From NCBI GenBank assembly GCA_963711675.1, contig CAVQFB010000002.1, positions 310,001 to 374,000 on the forward strand: DNA of 64,000 bases. Reading direction: 5' to 3'. Source of the stretch: CAVQFB01 sp963711675 (GTDB taxonomy: Bacteria; Acidobacteriota; Terriglobia; Terriglobales; Acidobacteriaceae). The position numbers were made by a program, and so were the translations under genes. Shown here in pieces: positions 18,087 through 25,569 of the stretch. The stretch's first letter is position 1; each line of letters begins with the position of its first letter. The notes below the pieces were generated by a model. It was given only the letters and a program-made list of their open reading frames with translations. It had not been told where the DNA came from and did not search any database.

Positions 18087-19256
18087 GTGATGATCACGCG
18101 TGAAGAAATCCGTGAACTAGCACAATTCCAGCCCGAGGAAGGCGAAGCTTGTGCGTTGAGTTTTTATTTTCAACCACGAACTCCGCAAAACAAGTCGCAT
18201 CGTGAAGAAGCTATTCTGGCCAAAGACCTGGTTCGCCAGGCGCTCCGCGAAGCGGAGAAGAATGGAAAGAACACCTGCGCCCGGGCTGACCTCGACCGTA
18301 TTCTCGAGATCGCCGGCAACTTGCACGGCAATCAGGCGCGTGCCAAAGCCATTTTTGCCTGTGGCGCCAGGAAGTTCTGGCGCGAGTTCGATCTGCCGCC
18401 GCAATTGCCCGCAACCAGGCTTTTCGTAAATCGATGCTTTCAGCTTCAACCATTGGCCGTTCTGTTGGGAGCCCAGCCTGCGGTCTGTGTTGCTCTGGTC
18501 GACCGCCAGCACGGCCGCCTGTTTGACCTCCGGCTCCACGAATTGAAGGAGCGCGACGGGCTTTTCCGCGCGCTGCCTCGTCGTCGCAGCGACGGATACG
18601 CCGGATACGATGCCGGACATACCGAACGCCGCGTGGCCAACGAGGCCATGCATCACTACAAAGCCGTCGCCGACCGCTTGCAGGAAGAGCACGAAAAGGG
18701 CGTCTGGGAAAAACTGATCATCGGATGTCACGACACCAATTGGCCCGAATTCGAACCGCACCTGCACCCCTACGTGAAGCAGAGGCTGCTCGGGCACTTC
18801 TCAGCCGATGTCACCACCGTGAAAGATGAACAGATCCGGGATCATGCCGACCGAATTCTCGCCGAAGCCCAGGATCGCCGCCGCCACGACCTGCTGCAGT
18901 CAACGCTGGAACATGCTCGCAGCAATGGCCTCGGTGTCACTGGACTCCGGCGTGTGCTCAAGTCGCTTGAATTGGGTGAGGTGCAAACTCTCTTCCTGGA
19001 AGAGAACTACACCGCCCGCGGCGTCGAGTGCGCCAATTGCGGACATCTCGATGCGCACGTCGTGTCCTTCTGTCCCGTGTGTGGCAAGGCTACCCGAGAA
19101 CTGGAGGATCTCTGTGAGGCTCTGATCCCCGCAGCGATCCGCCGTGATGTGGAGCTGTTCTACGTCAAGGGGAATTCCGATCTTGATCACGTCGGCAATA
19201 TCGCCGCGATGCTGCGTTTCCGCGCCGACCAGAGCAAGACTAACTTCGTGGCATAG
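18087..19256 (+). CDS. eRF1-like (baeRF-type) protein with C-terminal zinc ribbon
   Basis: A 389-aa soluble protein. The middle third (about 120-270) looks like the eRF1 domain-2/3 arrangement of bacterial-archaeal release-factor homologues: VCVALVDRQHGRLFDLRL, a basic loop near 165-180, then ERRVANEAMHHYKAVADRL and WEKLIIGCHDTNWPEF. The C-terminus carries CANCG...CPVCG (about 318-335), a four-cysteine zinc ribbon, in the position seen in archaeal/eukaryotic release-factor domain 3. The GGQ hydrolysis tripeptide is absent; the equivalent loop reads GYDAGHTERR. Start: GTG 18087 or ATG 18090, both served by TAGGAG. It sits directly behind the HPF-sigma fusion and ends at a terminator, so a role on stalled or resting ribosomes is likely but unproven. 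Confidence 0.75.
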   Translation: MMITREEIRELAQFQPEEGEACALSFYFQPRTPQNKSHREEAILAKDLVRQALREAEKNGKNTCARADLDRILEIAGNLHGNQARAKAIFACGARKFWREFDLPPQLPATRLFVNRCFQLQPLAVLLGAQPAVCVALVDRQHGRLFDLRLHELKERDGLFRALPRRRSDGYAGYDAGHTERRVANEAMHHYKAVADRLQEEHEKGVWEKLIIGCHDTNWPEFEPHLHPYVKQRLLGHFSADVTTVKDEQIRDHADRILAEAQDRRRHDLLQSTLEHARSNGLGVTGLRRVLKSLELGEVQTLFLEENYTARGVECANCGHLDAHVVSFCPVCGKATRELEDLCEALIPAAIRRDVELFYVKGNSDLDHVGNIAAMLRFRADQSKTNFVA

Positions 19257-19278
19257 TCCGAGACTCGCAGCGCTCCAG

Positions 19279-19303
19279 AGGCCCGCCTCCCGCGGGCCTT
19301 TTT
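19279..19303 (+). terminator. Rho-independent terminator after the HPF-sigma/eRF1-like pair
   Basis: Seven-base G/C stem GGCCCGC / GCGGGCC with a 5-nt loop, followed by TTTTT, 23 nt after the eRF1-like stop codon. It closes the two-gene unit. Confidence 0.85.
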
Positions 19304-19376
19304 GTTCGCCCAGCCGATGCCTGCTGGTTTCCGCGTGCTATGCTGTTCGCCGTTTCATACCCACCCGGAGGATGGC

Positions 19377-20628
19377 ATGACCGTCTCACGCCGCGGATTC
19401 CTCACCAGCGCCGTCATAGGTTCGTTGTCGCTCAGTCTGAATGGGCAGGAGAGCAAATCGCAGGATTCGTCGCAGCGAGCTCGCGCCGCGGGTTCCGGCA
19501 AATTGCCAATCATCATCTGTGCCCACAACGGCGCGAACTACCTCGACGACGCGTACGCCTTCCTGAGCAAGGGCGGCGACACGCTAGACGCTGCCATCCG
19601 CGTGGTGATGGGTCCGGAAAACGATCCCAACGACGACAGCGTCGGCCTCGGCGGCCTGCCCAACGAAGAAGGAGTCGTGGAACTCGACTCGTGTTGCATG
19701 CATGGCCCCACGCGCCGGGCGGGATCGGTCGGCGGCGTGCGCAACATCAAGAACGTCTCTCTGGCGGCCAAGGCAGTGATGGAACACACTGGGCACGTAA
19801 TGCTTGTCGGCGAAGGCGCCGAGCGCTTCGCGGTGGCCGTCGGCTTGCCCCGCGAAAACCTGCTTACCGAACACTCGCGCAAGATATGGTTTCTGTGGAA
19901 GCAGTTCCACTCGAACGGCGATTGGTGGGGACCGGGACTCGCCAGTCCATACTGGAGGCCGCCACAAGATGGCCCGATCCGCCATGCCGCAGAGCGAGCT
20001 TTGGCAGGAGCGGTTCAAGCAACTGCACGAGATGGCCGCCAACCTCGGCATCGCGCCCGAAGACCGCTGGCCCGCGATACGGCGTGTCATCTTCCCGCCG
20101 ACCGGCACGATTCACTGCTCGGCGCTGAACGAGAAGGGCGAGATGTCCGGCATCACGACCACGAGCGGCCTCGCCTTCAAGCTTCCCGGAAGAGTTGGCG
20201 ACTCGCCCATCATCGGCGCAGGCTGTTACACCGATCAGGATGTGGGATCAGCGGGCGCGACCGGAAGCGGGGAAGAGAACATCAAGGTGGCGGGCGCGCA
20301 CACCATCGTGGAGAACATGCGTCGCGGCATGACTCCGCACGAAGCGGGCATGGATGCGCTGAAGCGCATCGCGCGCGACTACAACAACGACATGACCAAG
20401 CTCAAGTTCGTCGACATGACTTACTACGCGCTGCGCAAAGACGGCGCCTACGCCGGCGTTTCGCTGTGGGAGGGCTACTCGCCGACCCACCCGCACACGA
20501 TCGCGGTACACGACGGGACGAAGCGCTCAGAGCAGACGGCGAGCCTGTTCAAAGGCAACTCGCACGAGTTTCCGCCATTCCCGCCGATTCCTGAGGAGTT
20601 GAAGAAGAATTCGGAGTATCTGAAATAG
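19377..20628 (+). pseudogene. Tat-exported N4-(beta-N-acetylglucosaminyl)-L-asparaginase, frameshifted
   Basis: The ATG at 19377 opens a Tat signal (VSRRGFLTSA) and the alpha-subunit half of a glycosylasparaginase (Ntn hydrolase): AHNGANYLDDAYAFLSKGGD, EEGVVELDSCCMHG. The frame then changes by one base between about 19960 and 19985. The beta half continues in the next frame: GTIHCSAL, whose Thr is the expected autocatalytic nucleophile, then GRVGDSPIIGAGCY and VENMRRGM, ending at 20628. Both halves are well conserved with no other lesion. The shift fits one extra base, so this is either a recent pseudogene or a sequence error. The enzyme would cleave the GlcNAc-Asn bond of glycopeptides after export. 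Confidence 0.85.
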
Positions 20629-20813
20629 CTGTCAGCTCTCAGCCGTCAGCTATCAGCCGTCAGCTATCATTATCAGCTCCCATTCTCCGCAGATCCTCGA
20701 GAGCCGGTAAGAGAATTCGGAACGCTTGAAGTAGCGACCAGTTAGTAGTTAAAAGCTAAGAGCTAAAGGCTAAGAGCCAAAAGCTGATAGCTGATGGCTG
20801 ATGGCTGACAGCT
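20627..20813. repeat. Inverted repeat with 31-bp arms between convergent genes
   Basis: Arms at 20627-20657 (AGCTGTCAGC...TCAGCTATCAGC) and 20783-20813 (its reverse complement with 3 mismatches) enclose about 125 nt of further AGCTnnnAGC-type reiteration. The arms abut the stop codons of the glycosylasparaginase and of glpX, so transcripts from either side would fold into a long hairpin. Confidence 0.75.
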
Positions 20814-20814
20814 C

Positions 20815-21849
20815 CTACGAGAACCTGATCTTCACATCCGCCTTCTTGTCCAGGTGGATGCTGTCGATGAACCGTACCTTCCCCGTCCGCAGCGTCACGA
20901 TAATCGACGTCGTCCGCGTCCCTTCGCCGAAGAAGCGCACGCCGCGCATCAACGCGCCGTCGGTCACGCCGGTCGCCGCGAAAATTAGCTGTTTCCCCGG
21001 CGCCAGATCTTCCGCTTCATAAATCCTCTTCGGATCTTTGATTCCCATGCGCTTGACGCGCTCTTCGAGCTCCGGCTTGTCGACCACCAGCCGCCCCAGC
21101 ATGTAGCCGTTCAGACAACGAATGGCCGCCGCCGTGATCACGCCTTCCGGCGCGCCGCCCGATCCCATCACAGCATGAACCCCGGTCCCGATTACCGCCG
21201 CCGCAATCCCCGCCGACAAGTCGCCGTCGCCGATCAGCCGAATGCGCGCACCCGCCGCGCGAATATCGCTGATAAGCTTCTCGTGCCGCGGACGGTCGAG
21301 CACGATCACGACCAGGTCCTCGACATCGCGCTCCAGACATTTCGCGATCCTCTTCAGGTTGTTGGCCACGGGAGCATCCATCTCCACCGCTCCCTTGCAC
21401 GACGGGCCGACCACAATCTTCTCCATGTAGCAGTCGGGTGCGTTGAGCAGGCCGCCCTTTTCCGACGCAGCGAGCACCGTGATGGCACCCGGCGCGCCCG
21501 TGGCGCACAGGTTCGTGCCCTCGAGCGGGTCGACCGCGATATCGACATGCGGCACTTCGCGGCCGTCGGGAAACTCGGCGCCCACCTGCTCGCCGATGTA
21601 GAGCATGGGAGCCTCGTCGCGCTCGCCCTCGCCGATCACGATGGTGCCGCGCATCGGCACCGTTTCCATGGTCTCGCGCATCGACTCGGTCGCAACCTGG
21701 TCGGCCAGCTTGCGGTCGCCCTGGCCCATGGTGCGGGCGGACGCGATGGCGGCGTTCTCCACTACGCGCAGGAACTCGAGCGCGAGATCGCTTTCCAGGT
21801 TTTCGCCGAAGCTTTTGGCCTTGCATTCGGGACGGGTATTGGTTGCCAA
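20815..21849 (-). CDS. glpX: Class II fructose-1,6-bisphosphatase
   Basis: A 344-aa GlpX protein with GTIVIGEGERDEAPMLYIGE (about 68-87), the metal/phosphate motif DIAVDPLEGTN, PDCYMEKIVVGP, RLIGDGDLSAGI and GSGGAPEGVITAAAI. It hydrolyses fructose-1,6-bisphosphate in gluconeogenesis. The start is a TTG at 21847-21849 with GGAGG 6 nt upstream; no ATG fits. A terminator-like hairpin followed by six T's lies 25-44 nt upstream on the same strand, possibly an attenuator. It is monocistronic and convergent with the glycosylasparaginase. Confidence 0.95.
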   Translation of the reverse strand: MATNTRPECKAKSFGENLESDLALEFLRVVENAAIASARTMGQGDRKLADQVATESMRETMETVPMRGTIVIGEGERDEAPMLYIGEQVGAEFPDGREVPHVDIAVDPLEGTNLCATGAPGAITVLAASEKGGLLNAPDCYMEKIVVGPSCKGAVEMDAPVANNLKRIAKCLERDVEDLVVIVLDRPRHEKLISDIRAAGARIRLIGDGDLSAGIAAAVIGTGVHAVMGSGGAPEGVITAAAIRCLNGYMLGRLVVDKPELEERVKRMGIKDPKRIYEAEDLAPGKQLIFAATGVTDGALMRGVRFFGEGTRTTSIIVTLRTGKVRFIDSIHLDKKADVKIRFS

Positions 21850-21873
21850 CGTGGGCCTCCAAAAAAGGACGTT

Positions 21874-21893
21874 AAAAAAGCGCCTTCAGGCGC
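21874..21893 (-). terminator. Terminator-like hairpin in the glpX leader
   Basis: Read on the minus strand: GCGCC TGAA GGCGC followed directly by TTTTTT, then 7 nt and a second T run before the GGAGG of glpX. It may stop readthrough from upstream or act as an attenuator of glpX; I cannot see an alternative anti-terminator fold. Confidence 0.55.
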
Positions 21894-22007
21894 GGTCGTA
21901 GACTATACCGCCAACCGGGGGAAAAAGGGAACGGGAGCCGGGTACTTCCTGGGTGCCACGTTTTTCCCGATGTGGGCGCGGAATGGGGTATACCCCCCTC
22001 CCCCCTG

Positions 22008-22065
22008 GTGTCCGCAAAATCTAGAGCGCGTTCGGGTTAAGAATTTCGTGTCCGCAAAATCTAGA
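22008..22065. repeat. 18-bp direct repeat pair
   Basis: GTGTCCGCAAAATCTAGA occurs twice, exactly, 40 bp apart (22008-22025 and 22048-22065), following a run of C bases. No coding frame is associated. It could be the ends or binding sites of a small element. Confidence 0.65.
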
Positions 22066-22312
22066 CATCTAAAGACTTACACGTAAAATCCTCCGGAATA
22101 TAGAGTTAGCGGATGGCTCTGTAGGGAAGCGCGCCAGATGCGCGATGCTGGGTCACAGAGAACTTGCGCGCGGATCGTGAGGGATCAGTGAAAGTCTGGC
22201 GTCCCATAGTTGGGGACGTCAAGGACGCAGGTCACGAGAGAAGGTGAGAGTTGACGTGGAAGGTGGAAGAGCGGCGCTGAAGGACGCCTCGAGATCGAGT
22301 CGGTCAAACTGC

Positions 22313-22343
22313 CCCACTCAAGCCAAAACCGGGCTTGAGTGGG
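22313..22343. repeat. Perfect 12-bp hairpin
   Basis: Arms CCCACTCAAGCC and GGCTTGAGTGGG with a 7-nt loop. No T run follows, so it is not a standard terminator. Confidence 0.6.
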
Positions 22344-22689
22344 CCACCAGCCGCCAAACTGACTTCCTTTTTCCTGAAACCAGTTGCGCTTTCGGCGGGC
22401 TGCGCCCTTCCGCCTGGCCGGAACCGCTTCCGGCTGGGTGTGAACTGCCCCTCGAAATTGGCGTTATAACTCGCTAACGGAGCGACGCCCGCTCTCCGTT
22501 TCACGCTGAACCAACACACTGGGCCAAAGCAAACTGAGCCTTCGGAGACGGCTGGAATTCAAAACGGGAGAAGTCCATCCGCCCCTTCCCCCGAAGCGAA
22601 TTGAGGCCGGGGCCATGGGAAACAGGTCGCACATTAAACGAAGGCAAAGGGCATGTCTATTCCACAAATCCGTGCTAACGCCTGCGGAC

Positions 22690-23400
22690 CTAGTGCGGCC
22701 TTTTCATCAGCGATTTCGGCCTTGGGTTAGGATTGCCAGCAGGTCTGGGTGCATCATCCGCGCTATTGATTAAGGTTGCGGTGAGTCCAGCGCTAGCCAC
22801 GTAGCTCCCGTTGCTTCCGGCTGTGTAACAGAGAACCTCAATAGAGTCACCAGCGCCAATGGATATCGCGTCGGTGATACTTGCTGATATCGAGGGCGGG
22901 GGACCATAACTTCCAGTCATTTGACTGGGGTTTCCGTTGCTTGCCAGTGTGTCATAACAGAACACGTATTGATCCCCAGTGGCAACAGCCACAAATAATG
23001 ACGCCGAAATGTAATACGTTCCTGAAGTGGCCAAAGGATTCGTTTTCAATACAACCTTCGCCGAAGACGATAACAATATGTTTGCACCGAAAGGGGCTAT
23101 ACTGGCACGGCCCTCCGACACTCCCGCTGGTCCTTGAGGTCCCGTCGGTCCTTCAGGGCCTTGTGCGCCTTGAGGTCCCGTCGGTCCTTGTGGACCCTTA
23201 GGTCCCTGTGGCCCGGTTTGATTCCAATGAACCTTGTGCTCCGTTGATTTACAAGGCGTATTTTGACCGACGATGCGGATAGCGCCTGTCGAGTTGTTGA
23301 TGCAAGCGTAATACGTTGTGGTGAGTGGCTGTTGTTGAGCGGCTACCTGCAAAGCGCAGGATACGAGCAGAAATGCACAGGCACAAACGGTACGGAACAT
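22690..23400 (-). CDS. Secreted protein with a short collagen-like Gly-X-Y stretch
   Basis: A 236-aa protein with a signal peptide (1-21, cut near VAAQ), a Cys-bearing N-terminal part (YYACINNSTGAIRI...TPCKSTEHKVHWNQ), then about eleven Gly-X-Y triplets (about 63-94, mainly GPQ/GPT/GPE), and a C-terminal beta-rich domain (about 95-215). The layout of short N-domain, collagen-like rod and globular tail recurs in many environmental bacterial surface proteins. A basic Pro/Arg/Lys tail ends it. Ligand and anchoring are unknown. Upstream, 23401-23531 has no further gene. Confidence 0.75.
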   Translation of the reverse strand: MFRTVCACAFLLVSCALQVAAQQQPLTTTYYACINNSTGAIRIVGQNTPCKSTEHKVHWNQTGPQGPKGPQGPTGPQGAQGPEGPTGPQGPAGVSEGRASIAPFGANILLSSSAKVVLKTNPLATSGTYYISASLFVAVATGDQYVFCYDTLASNGNPSQMTGSYGPPPSISASITDAISIGAGDSIEVLCYTAGSNGSYVASAGLTATLINSADDAPRPAGNPNPRPKSLMKRPH

Positions 23401-23531
23401 ACATCCTCCTCATCACCGAAATTCGCGACGAGTGAGAGAAAACGGCAAAACAGAAGGAAGGTCAAACCAACTGCGCATTAACTGTCGTTGAACTGTTATC
23501 TGATTGGAAACAGGAAAGTTGCGGCTTGGCT

Positions 23532-25005
23532 TTAACCGAGAAGGGCTGTTTTTTCTCTGCAAAACCGTTCATCCTGACAGGGCCTCGGATACGTGGTACT
23601 GTGCCGCTGTAATCTTAGAAGTTTCCTCCCCTGTCTAAAGGACCTGAAGCCAACTGACCCAGCCCCCAAAAACTGGACCAGGTAAAATGTGAGTTCTCCT
23701 AAACCAGGAGGAGAACGCAATGAAGGGCACGACGGGTGACCCGCCTCATCACTTCTCTGACTTGTGAGGGGAATCACCCGGTGCGTCAAAAGCAGGTCCT
23801 TCGCCAGCGCTCCCTCCGCTACGCTCCCTCGCGCGCCCAGGATGACAATAGGGGAGAACGTAACGCGGCGCTAAAGCGCCGCTCTTCCACGCCAAGGGAG
23901 AGGGCAGTGGAATCCCACCCTTTCGCAAAAAGCGCGAAAGGATGGGGCACCCGGTGCGTCAAAAGCAGGTCCTTCGCCAGCGCTCCCTCCGCTACGCTCC
24001 CTCGCGCGCTCAGGATGACAATAGGGGAGAACGTAACGCGGCGCTAAAGCGCCGCTCTTCCACGCCAAGGGAGAGGGCAGTGGAATCCCACCCTTTTGCA
24101 AAGGGCGAAACGAAGCGGCACACGGCAGGTCAAAAGGCGGGTGGCCCGCCCTTCATAGCTTCTGACCTGCGACGGGAATCACCAAATTCGAGGGTGCCCC
24201 ATCCTTCGCGCGTTCTGAGTGCCCTCGACTTGGTTTGGGATTTCGGCTGCGGGCTCAGTCTCAGATAGCGCCTCAACTTTGCGAAGGGTGGGATTCCACG
24301 GCAGCTCTTCCGCTTGAGATTTCTTGGTCGATTCTGGACGGCCTATATTCCGATCGCGCTCCCTCCGCTACGCTCCCACGCGCGCTCAGGATGACAAGAA
24401 CACAAAAGGCTTCGATCATGCCGCAGTAAAATCCCAAGCGGAGAGGACAGTGGAATCCCACCCTTTCGCAAAAAGCGCGAAAGGATGGGGCACCCGGTGC
24501 GTCAAAAGCAGGTCCTTCGCCAGCGCTCCCTCCGCTGCGCTCCCGCGCGCGGCTCAGGATGACAAGAACACAAAAGGCTACGATCATGCCGCAGTAAAAT
24601 CCCAAGCGAGAGAGGACAGTGGAATCCCACCCTTTCGCAAAAAGCGCGAAAGGATGGGGCACCCGACTCTTCCATGAAGTCTCCCCCGAACGATGGAGAC
24701 ACCGTGGAAGAGCGGCCCTTCAGGGCCGCGTTAGCGAACGAAGATGAGGCCTTCAGGCCCTGTGTTCCGGTTTGAAACGGCAAGTGCCCCACTCATTCGC
24801 GGGGTTTACGAATGAGCGGGGTGTACTCAACTGCATGCGGCTCACGCCTGGGCGATTTAATCTGGTGGTGGCGAAATTTGCTTTGGCGAAGATTCAGTAT
24901 GGGCGACGGTATTCGACATACCGCTCACTCGGATCGATGCTGAGAACAAGGTCGTGAGGCGCGGGCGGCTACTCGCTATTGCGGGTAGTTGGAAAATTGT
25001 GACGA
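23532..25005. other. Gene-free repeat-dominated region
   Basis: About 1.5 kb in which the only open frames are translations of repeats. The core is a mosaic of roughly 170-bp units (listed separately). Flanking it are inverted fragments of the same modules: the reverse of the GTGGAATCCCACCC end module near 24280-24300 and of the GCCGCTCTTCCAC module near 24703-24730. Nothing resembles a transposase. Confidence 0.6.
23777..24662. repeat. Mosaic array of about 170-bp repeat units
   Basis: Units start with CCCGGTGCGTCAAAAGCAGG at 23777, 23950 (period 173) and 24494 (ending at 24662, 168 bp); a further unit lacking that start lies at about 24351-24493. Every unit ends with GTGGAATCCCACCCTTT.. 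and, in three of four, the hairpin CTTTCGC/GCGAAAG. The middle is one of two alternatives: a module with the GCGGCGCTAAAGCGCCGC palindrome (units 1-2) or one with AAAAGGCT.CGATCATGCCG (units 3-4). Shared ends with exchangeable middles suggest recombination between modules. Confidence 0.8.
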
Positions 25006-25173
25006 TCAGATGCCGTAGCGTTTCCACAGCCGGAACCACGGATTATTCGCGTACGTTTCGTCGTGTCGTTGGTTCGCAGCGTAGAAATCGGACAGCTGGA
25101 GTGGTCTCGGGTCCGGAAGCGAGTACAGTCGCTCCAGGCACTCGATTTCGGTAATGATCTTCTCCGGGTTCAT
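25006..25173 (-). CDS. Small hypothetical protein (55 aa)
   Basis: From an ATG at 25171-25173 the frame gives a compact, charged peptide (MNPEKIITEIECLERLYSLP, then a stretch ending NPWFRLWKRYGI). Its composition (amphipathic helix, Trp/Arg-rich end) is more protein-like than the surrounding repeat DNA, and codon choice suits a gene. No family recognised; no strong ribosome site, since the AGG is only one base from the ATG. It may be a remnant of a longer gene, as the frame stays open upstream to 25338. Confidence 0.42.
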   Translation of the reverse strand: MNPEKIITEIECLERLYSLPDPRPLQLSDFYAANQRHDETYANNPWFRLWKRYGI

Positions 25174-25569
25174 CCTGTTCACATGCGCGGTGGAAGGGTG
25201 GCCCTGCCGCCGGTCAAGAATGCAGTATAAACCGAGTTCCTGTTCAATACCCAAGCCGGGATAGGGCCCGGCCTTCATAACTTCTGACCTGTGACGGGAA
25301 TCACCCAATGCGAGGGTGCCCCGGTTGTTTCCTCCCAAGCTCTGTCATCCCGAGCGGAGATGGATCGTTCGCTTGCGAACGATCCTGAGAAGTCGAGGGA
25401 GCCCGTGCCCGCTGACGCCCGGCAACGGCCCGGAAGGGAGTTTTCTGCACGAGCGTCGTTCGTCGGGGTTTGCGGCGAGAACTCCTCTTCAAGCCGGTTA
25501 TCATCCCAGACAAACACGGGCTCCTTCGACTCCGCAGCCCGAGTCACGAGTGACTCGAGCCACTCCGCT

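Larger units (their letters stand above)
21894..22689. other. Long gene-poor intergenic region
   Basis: About 800 bases without a credible coding frame on either strand. It holds an 18-bp direct repeat (GTGTCCGCAAAATCTAGA at 22008-22025 and 22048-22065, 40-bp spacing) next to a homopolymeric C-rich stretch, and a perfect 12-bp hairpin (CCCACTCAAGCC / GGCTTGAGTGGG, 22313-22343). It resembles non-coding repeat debris rather than a decayed gene I can name. Confidence 0.5.

Noticed and set aside
23777..24662. Possible CRISPR array
   Set aside because: Units are about 170 bp with no 20-50 bp spacers and no cas genes nearby; they are long repeats.
23736..24677. Several open frames of 60-130 codons in the repeat array
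   Set aside because: They are translations of the repeat units in different frames, repeat each other and have no ribosome sites.
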